From: Taudactylus pleione
Lineage: Eukaryota > Chordata > Amphibia > Anura > Myobatrachidae
Direction: 5' to 3'
Assembly: GCA_031769625.1 (NCBI GenBank)
Contig: JAUIMM010000579.1
Span: 1,116,001-1,180,000, forward strand
Length of the DNA: 64,000 bases
Below the pieces are notes generated by a model. The model searched no databases. It had not been told where the DNA came from and saw only the letters and a list, made by a program, of their open reading frames with translations. This document shows positions 12,369 to 26,400 of the stretch, in pieces (positions within the stretch are counted from its first letter, which is position 1; the number at the start of each line of letters is the position of its first letter). The translations under genes and the position numbers were made by a program.

Positions 12369-15300
12369 TATTATTAGGGAGAAGGGATTGTTAGGTCTGG
12401 GGGGCAGTTCTTGGACAAGTTATTAGGGAGAAGGGATTGTTAGGTCTGGGGGGCAGTTCAGGGACATGTTATTAGGGAGAAGGGGTTGTTAGGTCAGGGG
12501 GGCACTTCTGGGACATGTTATTTGGGAGACGGGGTTGTTAGGTATGGGGGGCAGTTCTGGGATATATTATTAGGGAGAAGGGGTTGTTAGGTCTGGGGGT
12601 AGTTCTTGGACATGTTATTATGGAGAAGGGGTTCTTAGTTCTGGGGTTCAGTTCTGGGACATGTTATTAGGGAGAAGGTGTTGTTAGGTCTGGGGGGCAG
12701 TTCTGGGACATGTTATTAGGGAGAAGGGGTTGTTAGGTCTGGGGGGCAGTTCTGGGAAATGTTATTAGGGAGAAGGGGTTGTTAGGTATGGGGGGCAGTT
12801 TTGGGACATGTTATTAGGGAGAAGGGGTTGTTAGGTCTGGGCGCAGTTCTGGGACATGTTATTAGGGAGAAGGGGTTGTTAGGTCTGGGGGGCAGTTCTG
12901 GGACATGTTATTAGGGAGAGGGGGTTATTAGGTATGGGGGGCTGTTGTTAGGTATGGGGGACATGTTATTAGGGAGAAGGAGTTGTTAGGTCTGGGGGCA
13001 GTTCTGGGATATGATATTAGGGAGAAGGGGTTGTTAGGTATGGGGGCAGTTCTGGGACATATTATTAGGCAGAAGGGTTTGTTAGGTCTGGGGGGCAGTT
13101 CTGGGACATGTTATTAGGGAGAAGGGGTTGTTAGGTCTGGGGGGCAGTTCTGGGACATGTTATGAGGGAGAAGGGGTTGTTAGGTCTGGGGGGCACTTCT
13201 GGGACATGTTATTAGGCAGAAGGGGTTGTTAGGTGTGGGGGGCAGTTCTGGGACATGTTATTAGGGAGAAGGGGTTGTTAGGTCTGGGGGGCACTTCTGG
13301 GACATGTTATTAGGGAGAAGGGGTTGTTAGGTCTGGGGGCAGTTCTGGGACATGTTATTAGGGAGAAGGGGTTGTTAGGTCTGGGGGCAGTTCTGGGACA
13401 TGTTATTAGGCAGAAGGGGATGTTAGGTCTGGGAGGCAGTTCTGTGACATGTTATTAGGGAGAAGGGGTTGTTAGTTCTGGGGGGCAGTTCTGGGACATA
13501 TTATTTGGGAGAAGGGGTTGTTAGGTGTGGGGGGCAGTTCTGGGACATGTTATTAGGGAGAAGGGGTTGTTAGGTATGGGGGGCAGTTCTGGGACATGTT
13601 ATTAGGGAGAAGGTTTTGTTAGGTCTGGTGGGCAGTACTGGGACATGTTATTAGGGAGAAGAGGTTGTTAGGTCTGGGGGGCAGTTCTGTGACATGTTAT
13701 TATGGAGATGGGGTTGTTAGGTCTGGGGGCAGTTCTGGGACATGTTATTAGGGAGAAGAAGTTGTTAGGTCTGGGGGGCAATTCTGGGACATGTTATTAG
13801 GGAGAAGGGGTTGTTAGGTATGGGGGGCAGTTGTTAGGTATGGGGGACATGTTGTTAGGGAGAAGGGGTTGTTAGGTCTGGGGGGCACTTCTGGGACATG
13901 TTATTAGGGAGAAGGGGTTGTTAGGTGTGGGGTGCACTTCTGGAACATGTTATTAGGGAGTGGGGGTTGTTAGGTATGGGGGGCAGTTCTGGGACATGTT
14001 ATTAAGGAGAAGGGGTTATTAGGTATAGGGGGCAGTTCTGGGACATGTTATTAGGGAGAAGGGGTTGTTAGGTCTGGGGGCAGTTCTGGGACATGTTATT
14101 AGGGAGAAGGGATTGTTAGGTCTGGGGGGCAGTTCTGGGACATGTTATTAGGGAGAAGGGATTGTTAGGTCTGGGGGGCAGTTCTGGGACATGTTATTAG
14201 GGCGAAGGGGTTGTTAGGTCTGGGGGGCACTTCTGGGACATGTTATTTGGGAGACGGGGTTGTTAGGTTTGGGGGGCAGTTCTGGGACATGTTATTATGG
14301 AGAAGGAGGTTGTTAGTTCTGGGGTTCAGTTCTGGGACATGTTATTAGGGAGAAGGGGTTGTTAGGTATTGGGGGCACTTCTGGGACATGTTATTAGGGA
14401 GAAGGTGTTGTTAGGTATGGGGGGCAGTTCTGGGACATGTTATTAGGGAGAAGGGGTTGTTAGGTCTGGGGGACAGTTCAGGGACATGTTATTAGGGAGA
14501 AGGGATTGTTAGGTCTGGGGGGCAGTTCTGGGACATGTTATTAGGGAGAAGGGGTTGCTAGGTCTGGGGGGCACTTCTGGGACATGTTATTTGGGAGACA
14601 GGGTTGTTAGGTATGGGGGACAGTTCTGGGACATATTATTAGGGAGAAGGGGTTGTTAGGTTTGGGGGGCACTTCTGGGACATGTTATTAGGGAGAATGG
14701 GTTGTTAGGTATGGGGCAGTTCTGGGACATGTTATTAGGGAGAAGGGGTTGTTAGGTCTGGGGGGCAGTTCTGGGACATGTTATTAGGGAGAAGGGGTTG
14801 TTAGGTCTGGGGGGCAGTTCTGGGACATGTTATGAGGGAGAAGGGGTTGTTAGGTCTGGGGGGCACTTCTGGGACATGTTATTAGGGAGATGGGGTTGTT
14901 AGGTCTGGGGGGCACTTCAGGGACATGTTATTAGGGAGAAGGGGTTGTTAGGTCTGTGGGGCAGTACTGGGACATGTTATTAAGGAGAAGGGGTTATTAG
15001 GTATAGGGGGCAGTTCTGGGACATGTTATTAGGGAGAAGGGGTTGTTAGGTCTGGGGGCAGTTCTGGGACATGTTATTAGGGAGAAGGGATTGTTAGGTC
15101 TGGGGGGCAGTTCTGGGACAAGTTATTAGGGAGAAGGGATTGTTAGGTCTGGGGGGCAGTTCTGGGACATGTTATTAGGGAGAAGGGGTTGTTAGGTCTG
15201 GGGGGCACTTCTGGGACATGTTATTTGGGAGACGGGGTTGTTAGGTATGGGGGGCAGTTCTGGGACATATTATTAGGGAGAAGGGGTTGTTAGGTCTGGG

Positions 15301-15529
15301 GGCAGTTCTGGGACATGTTATTATGGAGATGGGGTTGTTAGTTCTGGGGTTCAGTTCTGGGACATGTTATTAGGGAGAAGGTGTTGTTAGGTCTGGGAGG
15401 CAGTTCTGGGACATGTTATTAGGGAGAAGGGGTTGTTAGGTCTGGGGGGCAGTTCTGGGAAATGTTATTAGGGAGAAGGGGTTGTTTGGTATGGGGGGCA
15501 GTTTTGGGACATGTTATTAGGGAGAAGGG

Positions 15530-16682
15530 GTTGTTAGGTCTGGGGGCAGTTCTGGGACATGTTATTAGGAAGAAGGGGTTGTTAGGTCTGGGGGGCAGTT
15601 CTGGGACATGTTATTAGGGAGAGGGGGTTATTAGGTATGGGGGGCTGTTGTTAGGTACGGGGGGCATGTTATTAGGGAGAAGGGGTTGTTGTGTCTTGGG
15701 GGCACTTCTGGGACATGTTATTAGGGAGTAGGAGTTGTTAGGTTTGGGGGGCAGTTCTGGGACATGTTATTAGGGAGAAGGGGTTGTTAGGTATGGGGGG
15801 CAGTTGTTAGGTATGGGGGACATGTTGTTAGGGAGAAGGGGTTGTTAGGTCTGGGGGGCACTTCTGGGACTTGTTATTAGGGAGAAGGGGTTGTTAGGTG
15901 TGGGGGGCACTACTGGAACATGTTATTAGGGAGAGGGGGTTGTTAGGTGTGGGGGCCAGTTCTTGAACATGTTATTAGGGAGAAGGGGTTGTTAGGTATG
16001 GGGGGCTGTTCTGGGACATGTTATTAGGGAGAAGGGGTTGTTAGGTCTGGGGGGCAGCACTGGGACATGTTATTAAGGAGAAGGGGTTATTAGGTATAGG
16101 GGCAGTTCTGGGACATGTTATTAGGGAGAAGGGGTTGTTAGGTCTGGGGGCAGTTCTGGGACATGTTAATAGGGAGAAGGGATTGTTAGGTCTGGGGGGC
16201 AGTTCTGGGACATGTTATTAGGGAGAAGGGATTGTTAGGTCTGGGGGGCAGTTCTGGGACATGTTATTAGGGAGAAGGGGTTGTTAGGTCTGGGGGGCAC
16301 TTCTGGGACATGTTATTTGGGACACGGGGTTGTTAGGTTTGGGGGGCAGTTCTGGGACATGTTATTATGGAGAAGGGGTTGTTAGTTCTGGGGTTCAGTT
16401 CTGGGACATGTTATTAGGTAGAAGGGGTTGTTAGGTATGGGGGGCACTTCTGGGACATGTTATTAGGGAGAAGGTGTTGTTAGGTCTGGGGGGCAGTTCT
16501 GGGACATGTTATTATGGAGAAGGGGTTGTTAGTTCTGGGGTTCAGTTCTGGGACATGTTATTAGGGAGAAGGGGTTGTTAGTTCTGGGGGGCACTTCTGG
16601 GACATATTATTAGGGAGAAGGTGTTGTTAGGTCTGGGGGGCAGTTCTGGGACATGTTATTAGGGAGAAGGGGTTGTTAGGTA
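15530..16682. repeat. HOR block, copy 1 (offset 1,843 bp to the next copy)
   Basis: The private variant CAGCACTGGG at 16,055 recurs at 17,898, and TTAGGTAGAAGG (GTA at 16,418) recurs at 18,261. TTCTTGAAC at 15,960 recurs at 17,803 and CAGTTGTTAGG at 15,801 recurs at 17,644. Every pair is 1,843 bp apart. The match stops near 16,682, where TATGGGGGGCAG faces TCTGGGGGGCAGTACTGGG. Confidence 0.83.
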
Positions 16683-17372
16683 TGGGGGGCAGTTTTGGGA
16701 CATGTTATTAGGGAGAAGGGGTTGTTAGGTCTGGGGGCAGTTCTGGGACATGTTATTAGGGAGAAGGGGTTGTTAGGTCTGGGGGGCAGTTCTGGGACAT
16801 GTTATTAGGGAGAGGGGGTTATTAGGTATGGGGGGCTGTTGTTAGGTATGGGGGGCATGTTATTAGGGAGAAGGGGTTGTTGTGTCTTGGGGGCACTTCT
16901 GGGACATGTTATTAGGGAGTAGGAGTTGTTAGGTCTGGGGGGCAGTTCTGGGACATGTTATTAGGGAGAAGGGGTTGTTAGGTATGGGGGGCAGTTGTTA
17001 GGTATTGGGGACATGTTGTTAGGGAGAAGGGGTTGTTAGGTCTGGGGGGCACTTCTGGGACTTGTTATTAGGGAGAAGGGGTTGTTAGGTGTGGGGGGCA
17101 CTACTGGAACATGTTATTAGGGAGAGGGGGTTGTTAGGTGTGGGGGCCAGTTCTTGAACATGTTATTAGGGAGAAGGGGTTGTTAGGTATGGGGGGCTGT
17201 TCTGGGAAATGTTATTAAGGAGAAGGGGTTGTTAGGTCTGGGGGGCAGTACTGGGACATGTTATTAAGGAGAAGGGGTTATTAGGTATAGGGGCAGTTCT
17301 GGGACATGTTATTAGGGAGAAGGGGTTGTTAGGTCTGGGGGCAGTTCTGGGACATGTTAATAGGGAGAAGGG

Positions 17373-18525
17373 GTTGTTAGGTCTGGGGGCAGTTCTGGGA
17401 CATGTTATTAGGGAGAAGTGGTTGTTAGGTCTGGGGGGCAGTTCTGGGACATGTTATTAGGGAGAGGGGGTTATTAGGTATGGGGGGCTGTTGTTAGGTA
17501 TGGGGGGCATGTTATTAGGGAGAAGGGGTTGTTGTGTCTTGGGGGCACTTCTGGGACATGTTATTAGGGAGTAGGAGTTGTTAGGTCTGGGGGGCAGTTC
17601 TGGGACATGTTATTAGGGAGAAGGGGTTGTTAGGTATGGGGGGCAGTTGTTAGGTATGGGGGACATGTTGTTAGGGAGAAGGGGTTGTTAGGTCTGGGGG
17701 GCACTTCTGGGACTTGTTATTAGGGAGAAGGGGTTGTTAGGTGTGGGGGGCACTACTGGAACATGTTATTAGGGAGAGGGGGTTGTTAGGTGTGGGGGCC
17801 AGTTCTTGAACATGTTATTAGGGAGAAGGGGTTGTTAGGTATGGGGGGCTGTTCTGGGACATGTTATTAGGGAGAAGGGGTTGTTAGGTCTGGGGGGCAG
17901 CACTGGGACATGTTATTAAGGAGAAGGGGTTATTAGGTATAGGGGCAGTTCTGGGACATGTTATTAGGGAGAAGGGGTTGTTAGGTCTGGGGGCAGTTCT
18001 GGGACATGTTAATAGGGAGAAGGGATTGTTAGGTCTGGGGGGCAGTTCTGGGACATGTTATTAGGGAGAAGGGATTGTTAGGTCTGGGGGGCAGTTCTGG
18101 GACAAGTTATTAGGGAGAAGGGGTTGTTAGGTCTGGGGGGCACTTCTGGGACATGTTATTTGGGACACGGGGTTGTTAGGTTTGGGGGGCAGTTCTGGGA
18201 CATGTTATTATGGAGAAGGGGTTGTTAGTTCTGGGGTTCAGTTCTGGGACATGTTATTAGGTAGAAGGGGTTGTTAGGTATGGGGGGCACTTCTGGGACA
18301 TGTTATTAGGGAGAAGGTGTTGTTAGGTCTGGGGGGCAGTTCTGGGACATGTTATTATGGAGAAGGGGTTGTTAGTTCTGGGGTTCAGTTCTGGGACATG
18401 TTATTAGGGAGAAGGGGTTGTTAGTTCTGGGGGGCACTTCTGGGACATATTATTAGGAAGAAGGTGTTGTTAGGTCTGGGGGGCAGTTCTGGGACATGTT
18501 ATTAGGGAGAAGGGGTTGTTAGGTC
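17373..18525. repeat. HOR block, copy 2 (of 15,530-16,682)
   Basis: This copy carries the CAGCACTGGG and TTAGGTAGAAGG variants of the first copy at exact 1,843-bp spacing. It also has its own changes, such as GACAAGTTATTAGGG near 18,105 and TTAGGAAGAAGG near 18,455. Its right end joins a unit chain (GGGGATATTAGG near 18,561) that itself recurs near 20,079. Confidence 0.8.
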
Positions 18526-21500
18526 TGGGGGGCAGTACTGGGACATGTTATTAAGGAGAAGGGGATATTAGGTATAGGGGGCAGTTCTGGGACATGTTAT
18601 TAGGGATAAGGGGTTGTTAGGTCTGGGGGCAGTTCTGGGACATGTTATTAGGGAGAAGGGATTGTTAGGTCTGGGGGGCAGTTCTGGGACAAGTTATTAG
18701 GGAGAAGGGATTGTTAGGTCTGGGGGGCAGTTCAGGGACATGTTATTAGGGAGAAGGGGTTGTTAGGTCTGGGGGCACTTCTGGGACATGTTATTAGGGA
18801 GAAGGGGTTGTTAGGAACGGGGGGAAATTCTGGGACATGTTATTAGGGAGAAGGGTTGTTAGGTCTGGGGCGCACTTCTGGGACATGTTATTAGGGAGAA
18901 GGGGTTGTTAGGTCTGGGGGGCAGTTCTGGGACATGTTATTAGGGAGAAGGGGTTGTTAGGTCTGGGGGGCAGTTCTGGGACATGTTATTAGGGAAAGGG
19001 GGTTGTTAGGTATGGGGGGCAGTTGTTAGGAATGGGGGACATGTTATTAATGAGAAGGGGTTGTTAGGTCTGGGGGGCACTTCTGGGACATGTTATTAGG
19101 GAGAAGGGTTTGTTAGGTATGGGGGGCAGTTCTGGGACATGTTATTAGGGACAAGGAGTTGTTAGGTATGGGGCAGTTCTGGGACATGTTATTAGGGAGA
19201 AGGCGTTGTTAGGTATTGGGGGCAGTTCTGGGACATAATATTAGGCAGAAGGGGTTGTTAGGTCTGGGGGCAGTTCTGGAACATGTTATTAGGGAGAAGG
19301 GGTTGTTAGGTCTGGGGGGTAGATCTGGGACATGTTATTAGGGAGAAGGGGTTTTTAGGTATGGGGTGCACTTCTTGGACATGTTATTAGGGAGAAGGGG
19401 TTGTTAGGTGTGGGGGGCAGTTCTGGGACATGTTATTAGGGAGAAGGGGTTGTTAGGTCTGGGGGCCAGTTCAGGGACATGTTATTAGGGAGAAGGGATT
19501 GTTAGGTCTGGGGGGCATTTCTGGGACATGTTATTAGGGAGAAGGGGTTGCTAGGTCTGGGGGGCACTTCTGGGACATGTTATTTGGGAGACAGGGTTGT
19601 TAGGTATGGGGGACAGTTCTGGGACATATTATTAGGGAGAAGGGGTTGTTAGGTTTGGGGGGCACTTCTGGGACATGTTATTAGGGAGAATGGGTTGTTA
19701 GGTATGGGGCAGTTCTGGGACATGTTATTAGGGAGAAGGGGTTGTTAGGTATGGGGCAGTTCTGGGACATGTTATTAGGGAGAAGGGGTTGTTAGGTCTG
19801 GGGGGCAGTTCTGGGACATGTTATTAGGGAGAAGGGGTTGTTAGGTCTGTGGGGCAGTTCTGGGACATGTTATGACGGAGAAGGGGTTGTTTGGTCTGGG
19901 GGGCACTTCTGGGACATGTTATTTGGGAAAAGGGGTTGTTAGGTCTGGGGGGCACTTCAGGGACATGTTATTAGGGAGAAGGGGTTGTTAGGTATGGGGG
20001 GCAGTTCTGGGACATGTTATTAGGGAGAAGGGGTTGTTAGGTCTGGGGGGCAGTACTGGGACATGTTATTAAGGAGAAGGGGATATTAGGTATAGGGGGC
20101 AGTTCTGGGACATGTTATTAGGGATAAGGGGTTGTTAGGTCTGGGGGCAGTTCTGGGACATGTTATTAGGGAGAAGGGATTGTTAGGTCTGGGGGGCAGT
20201 TCTGGGACAAGTTATTAGGGAGAAGGGATTGTTAGGTCTGGGGGGCAGTTCAGGGACATGTTATTAGGGAGAAGGGGTTGTTAGGTCTGGGGGGCACTTC
20301 TGGGACATGTTATTTGGGAGACGGGGTTGTTAGGTATGGGGGCAGTTCTGGGACATGTTATTACGGAGAAGAGGTTGTTAGGTCTGGGGGGCAATTCTGG
20401 GACATGTTATTAGGGAGAAGGGGTTGTTAGGTATGGGGGGCAGTTGTTAGGTATGGGGGACATGTTGTTAGGGAGAAGGGGTTGTTAGGTCTGGGGGGCA
20501 CTTCTGGGACATGTTATTAGGGAGAAGGGGTTGTTAGGTGTGGGGGGCACTTCTGGAACATGTTATTAGGGAGAAGGGGTTGTTAGGTATGGGGGGCAGT
20601 TCTGGGACATGTTATTAGGGAGAAGGGGTTGTTAGGTCTGGGGGGCAGTACTGGGACATGTTATTAAGGAGAAGGGGTTATTAGGTATAGGCGGCAGTTC
20701 TGGGACATGTTAATAGGGAGAAGGGGTTGTAAGGTCTGGGGGCAGTTCTGGGACATGTTATTAGGGAGAAGGGATTGTTAGGTCTGGGGGGCAGTTCTGG
20801 GACATGTTATTAGGGAGAAGGGATTGTTAGGTCTGGGGGGCAGTTCTGGGACATGTTATTAGGGCGAAGGGGTTGTTAGGTCTGGGGGGCACTTCTGGGA
20901 CATGTTATTTGGGAGACGGGCTTGTTAGGTTTGGGGGGCAGTTCTGGGACATGTTATTATGGAGAAGGGGTTGTTAGTTCTGGGGTTCAGTTCTGGGACA
21001 TGTTATTAGGGAGAAGGGGTTGTTAGGTCTGGCGGACAGTTCAGGGACATGTTATTAGGGAGAAGGGATTGTTAGGTCTGGGGGGCAGTTCTGGGACATG
21101 TTATTTGGGAGAAGGGGTTGCTAGGTCTGGGGGGCACTTCTGGGACATGTTATTTGGGAGACAGGGTTGTTAGGTATGGGGGACAGTTCTGGGACATATT
21201 ATTAGGGAGAAGGGGTTGTTAGGTTTGGGGGGCACTTCTGGGACATGTTATTAGGGAGAATGGGTTGTTAGGTATGGGGCAGTTCTGGGACATGTTATTA
21301 GGGAGAAGGGGTTGTTAGGTCTGGGGGGCAGTTCTGGGACATGTTATTAGGGAGAAGGGGTTGTTAGGTCTGGGGGGCAGTTCTGGGACATGTTATGAGG
21401 GAGAAGGGGTTGTTAGGTCTGGGGGGCACTTCTGGGACATGTTATTAGGGAGAAGGGGTTGTTAGGTCTGGGGGGCACTTCAGGGACATGTTATTAGGGA

Positions 21501-23471
21501 GAAGGGGTTGTGAGGTATGGGGGGCAGTTCTTGGACATGTTATTAGGGAGAAGGGGTTGTTAGGTCTGGGGGGCAGTACTGGGACATGTTATTAAGGAGA
21601 AGGGGTTATTAGGTATAGGGGGCAGTTCTGGGACATGTTATTAGGGAGAAGGGGTTGTTAGGTCTGGGGGCAGTTCTGGGACATGTTATTAGGGAGAAGG
21701 GATTGTTAGGTCTGTGGGGCAGTTCTGGGACAAGTTATTAGGGAGAAGGGATTGTTAGGTCTGGGGGGCAGTTCAGGGACATGTTATTAGGGAGAAGGGG
21801 TTGTTAGGTCTGGGGGGCACTTCTGGGACATGTTATTTGGGAGACGGGGTTGTTAGGTATGGGGGGCAGTTCTGGGACATATTATAAGGAAGAAAGGGTT
21901 GTTAGGTCTGGGGGCAGTTCTGGGACATGTTATTATGGAGAAGGGGTTGTTAGTTCTGGGGTTCAGTTCTGGGACATGTTATTAGGGAGAAGGTGTTGTT
22001 AGGTCTGGGGGGCAGTTCTGGGACATGTTATTAGGGAGAAGGGGTTGTTAGTTCTGGGGGGCAGTTCTGGGAAATGTTATTAGGGAGAAGGGGTTGTTAG
22101 GTATGGGGGGCAGTTTTGGGACATGTTATTAGGGAGAAGGGGTTGTTAGGTCTGGGGGCAGTTCTGGGACATGTTATTAGGGAGAAGGGGTTGTAAGGTC
22201 TGGGGGGCAGTTCTGGGACATGTTATTAGGGAGAAGGGGTTGTTAGGTATGGGGGGCAGTTCTGGGACATGTTATTAGGGAGAAGGTTTTGTTAGGTCTG
22301 GTGGGCAGTACTGGGACATGTTATTAGGGAGAAGAGGTTGTTAGGTCTGGGGGGCAGTTATGTGACATGTTATTAGGGAGAAGGGGTTGTTAGGTCTGGG
22401 GGCAGTTCTGGGACATGTTATTAGGGAGAAGAGGTTGTTAGGTCTGGGGGGCAATTCTGGGACATGTTATTAGGGAGAAGGGGTTGTTAGGTATGGGGGG
22501 CAGTTGTTAGGTATGGGGGACATGTTGTTAGGGAGAAGGGGTTGTTAGGTCTGGGGGGCACTTCTGGGGCATGTTATTAGGGAGAAGGGGTTGTTAGGTG
22601 TGGGGGGCACTTCTGGAACATGTTATTAGGGAGAGGGGGTTGTTAGGTGTGGGGGCCAGTTCTTGAACATGTTATTAGGGAGAAGGGGTTGTTAGGTATG
22701 GGGGGCAGTTCTGGGACATGTTATTAGGGAGAAGGGGTTGTTTGGTCTGGGGGGCAGTACTGGGACATGTTATTAAGGAGAAGGGGTTTTTAGGTATAGG
22801 GGGCAGTTCTGGGACATGTTATTAGGGAGAAGGGGTTGTTAGGTCTGGGGGCAGTTCTGGGACATGTTATTAGGGAGAAGGGATTGTTAGGTCTGGGGGG
22901 CAGTTCTGGGACATGTTATTAGGGAGAAGGGATTGTTAGGTCTGGGGGGCAGTTCTGGGACATGTTATTAGGGAGAAGGGGTTGTTAGGTCTGGGGGGCA
23001 CTTCTGGGACATGTTATTTGGGAGACGGGGTTGTTAGGTTTGGGGGGCAGTTCTGGGACATGTTATTATGGAGAAGAGGTTGTTAGTTCTGGGGTTCAGT
23101 TCTGGGACATGTTATTAGGGAGAAGGGGTTGTTAGGTATTGGGGGCACTTCTGGGACATGTTATTAGGGAGAAGGTGTTGTTAGGTCTGGGGGGCAGTTC
23201 TGGGACATGTTATTATGGAGAAGGGGTTGTTAGTTCTGGGGTTCAGTTCTGGGACATGTTATTAGGGAGAAGGGGTTGTTAGTTCTGGGGGGCACTTCTG
23301 GGACATGTTATTAGGGAGAAGGTGTTGTTAGGTCTTGGGGCAGTTCTGGGACATGTTATTAGGGAGAAGGGGTTGTTAGGTCTGGGGGGCAGTTCTGGGA
23401 CATGTTATTAGGGAGAAGGGGTTGTTAGGTCTGGGGGGCAGTTCTGGGACATGTTATTAGGGAGAAGGGGT

Positions 23472-26400
23472 TGTTAGGTCTGGGGGCACTTCTGGGACAT
23501 GTTATTAGGGAGAAGGGGTTGTTAGGTCTGGGGGCAGTTCTGGGACATGTTATTAGGGAGAAAGGGTTTGTTAGGTCTGGGGGCAGTTCTGGGACATGTT
23601 ATTAGGCAGAAGGGGACGTTAGGTCTCGGAGGCAGTTCTGGGACACGTTATTAGGGAGAAGGGGTTGTTAGTTCAGGGGGCCGGTCTGGGACATATTATT
23701 TGGGAGAAGGGGTTGTTAGGTGTGGGGGGCAGTTCTGGGACATGTTATTAGGGAGAAGGGGTTGTTAGGTATGGGGGGCAGTTCAGGGACATGTTATTAG
23801 GGAGAAGGTTTTGTAAGGTCTGGTGGGCAGTACTGGGACATGTTATTAGGGAGAAGAGGTTGTTAGGTCTGGGGGGCAGTTCTGTGACATGTTATTAGGG
23901 AGAAGGGGTTGTTAGGTCTGGGGGCAGTTCTGGGACATGTTATTAGGGAGAAGAGGTTGTTAGGTCTGGGGGGCAATTCTGGGACATGTTATTAGAGAGA
24001 AGGGGTTGTTAGGTATGGGGGGCAGTTGTTAGGTATGGGGGACATGTTGTTAGGGAGAAGGGGTTGTTAGGTCTGGGAGGCACTTCTGGGACATGTTATT
24101 AGGGAGAAGGGGTTGTTAGGTGTGGGGGGCACTTCTGGAACATGTTATTAGGGAGAGGGGGTTGTAAGGTGTGGGGGACAGTTCTTGAACATGTTATTAG
24201 GGAGAAGGGGTTGTTAGGTATGGGGGGCAGTTCTGGGACATGTTATTAGGGAGAAGGGGTTGTTAGGTCTGGGGGGCAGTACTGGGACATGTTATTAAGG
24301 AGAAGGGGTTATTAGGTATAGGGGGCAGTTCTGGGACATGTTATTAGGGAGAAGGGGTTGTTAGGTCTGGGGGCAGTTCTGGGACATGTTATTAGGGAGA
24401 AGGGATTGTTAGGTCTGGGGGGCAGTTCTGGGACATGTTATTAGGGAGAAGGGATTGTTAGGTCTGGGGGCAGTTCTGGGACATGTTATTAGGGCGAAGG
24501 GGTTGTTAGGTCTGGGGGGCACTTCTGGGACATGTTATTTGGGAGACGGGGTTGTTAGGTTTGGGGGGCAGTTCTGGGACATGTTATTATGGAGAAGGGG
24601 TTGTTAGTTCTGGGGTTCAGTTCTGGGACATGTTATTAGGGAGAAGGGGTTGTTAGGTATTGGGGGCACTTCTGGGACATGTTATTAGGGAGAAGGTGTT
24701 GTTAGGTATGGGGGGCAGTTCTGGGACATGTTATTAGGGAGAAGGGGTTGTTAGGTCTGGCGGACAGTTCAGGGACATGTTATTAGGGAGAAGGGGTTGT
24801 TAGGTGTGGGGGGCACTTCTGGGACATGTTATTTGGGAGACAGGGTTGTTAGGTATGGGGGACAGTTCTGGGACATATTATTAGGGAGAAGGGGTTGTTA
24901 GGTTTGGGGGGCACTTCTGGGACATGTTATTAGGGAGAATGGGTTGTTAGGTATGGGGCAGTTCTGGGACATGTTATTAGGGAGAAGGGGTTGTTAGGTC
25001 GGGGGGGCAGTTCTGGGACATGTTATTAGGGAGAAGGGGTTGTTAGGTCTGGGGGGCAGTTCTGGGACATGTTATGAGGGAGAAGGGGTTGTTAGGTCTG
25101 GGGGGCACTTCTGGGACATGTTATTAGGGAGAAGGGGTTGTTAGGTCTGGGGGGCACTTCAGGGACATGTTATTAGGGAGAAGGGGTTGTTAGGTATGGG
25201 GGGCAGTTCTGGGACATGTTATTAGGGAGAAGGGGTTGTTAGGTCTGGGGGGCAGTACTGGGACATGTTATTAAGGAGAAGGGGTTATTAGGTATAGGGG
25301 GCAGTTCTGGGACATGTTATTAGGGAGAAGGGGTTGTTAGGTCTGGGGGCAGTTCTGGGACATGTTATTAGGGAGAAGGGATTGTTAGGTCTGGGGGGCA
25401 GTTCTGGGACATGTTATTAGGGAGAAGGGATTGTTAGGTCTGGGGGGCAGTTCAGGGACATGTTATTAGGGTGAAGGGGTTGTTAGGTCTGGGGGGCACT
25501 TCTGGGACATGTTATTCGGGAGACGGGGTTGTTAGGTATGGGGGGCAGTTCTGGGACATATTATTAGGGAGAAGGGGTTGTTAGGTCTGGGGGCAGTTCT
25601 GGGACATGTTATTATGGAGAAGGGGTTGTTAGTTCTGGGGTTCAGTTCTGGGACATGTTATTAGGGAGAAGGTGTTGTTAGGTCAGGGGGGCAGTTCTGG
25701 GACATGTTATTAGGGAGAAGGGGTTGTTAGTTCTGGGGGGCAGTTCTGGGAAATGTTTTTAGGGTTAAGGGGTTGTTAGGTATGGGGGGCAGTTTTGGGA
25801 CATGTTATTAGGGAGAAGGGGTTGTTAGGTCTGGGGGCAGTTCTGGGACATGTTATTAGGGAGAAGGGGTTGTTAGGTCTGGGGGGCAGTTCTGGGACAT
25901 GTTATTAGGGAGAAGGGGTTGTTAGGTATGGGGGCCAGTTCTGGGACATGTTATTAGGGAGAAGGTTTTGTTAGGTCTGGTGGGCAGTACTGGGACATGT
26001 TATTAGGGAGAAGAGGTTGTTAGGTCTGGGGGGCAGTTATGTGACATGTTATTAGGGAGAAGGGGTTGTTAGGTCTGGGGGGCAATTCTGGGACATGTTA
26101 TTAGGGAGAAGGGGTTGTTAGGTATGGGGGGCAGTTGTTAGGTATGGGGGACATGTTGTTAGGGAGAAGGGGTTGTTAGGTCTGGGGGGCACTTCTGGGA
26201 CATGTTATTAGGGAGAAGGGGTTGTTAGGTGTGGTGGGCACTTCTGCAACATTTTATTAGGGAGAGGGGGTTGTTAGGTGTGGGGGCCAGTTCTTGAACA
26301 TGTTATTAGGGAGAAGGGGTTGTTAGGTCTGGGGGCAGTTCTGGGACATGTTATTAGGGAGAAGGGATTGTTTGGTCTGGGGGGCAGTTCTGGGACATGT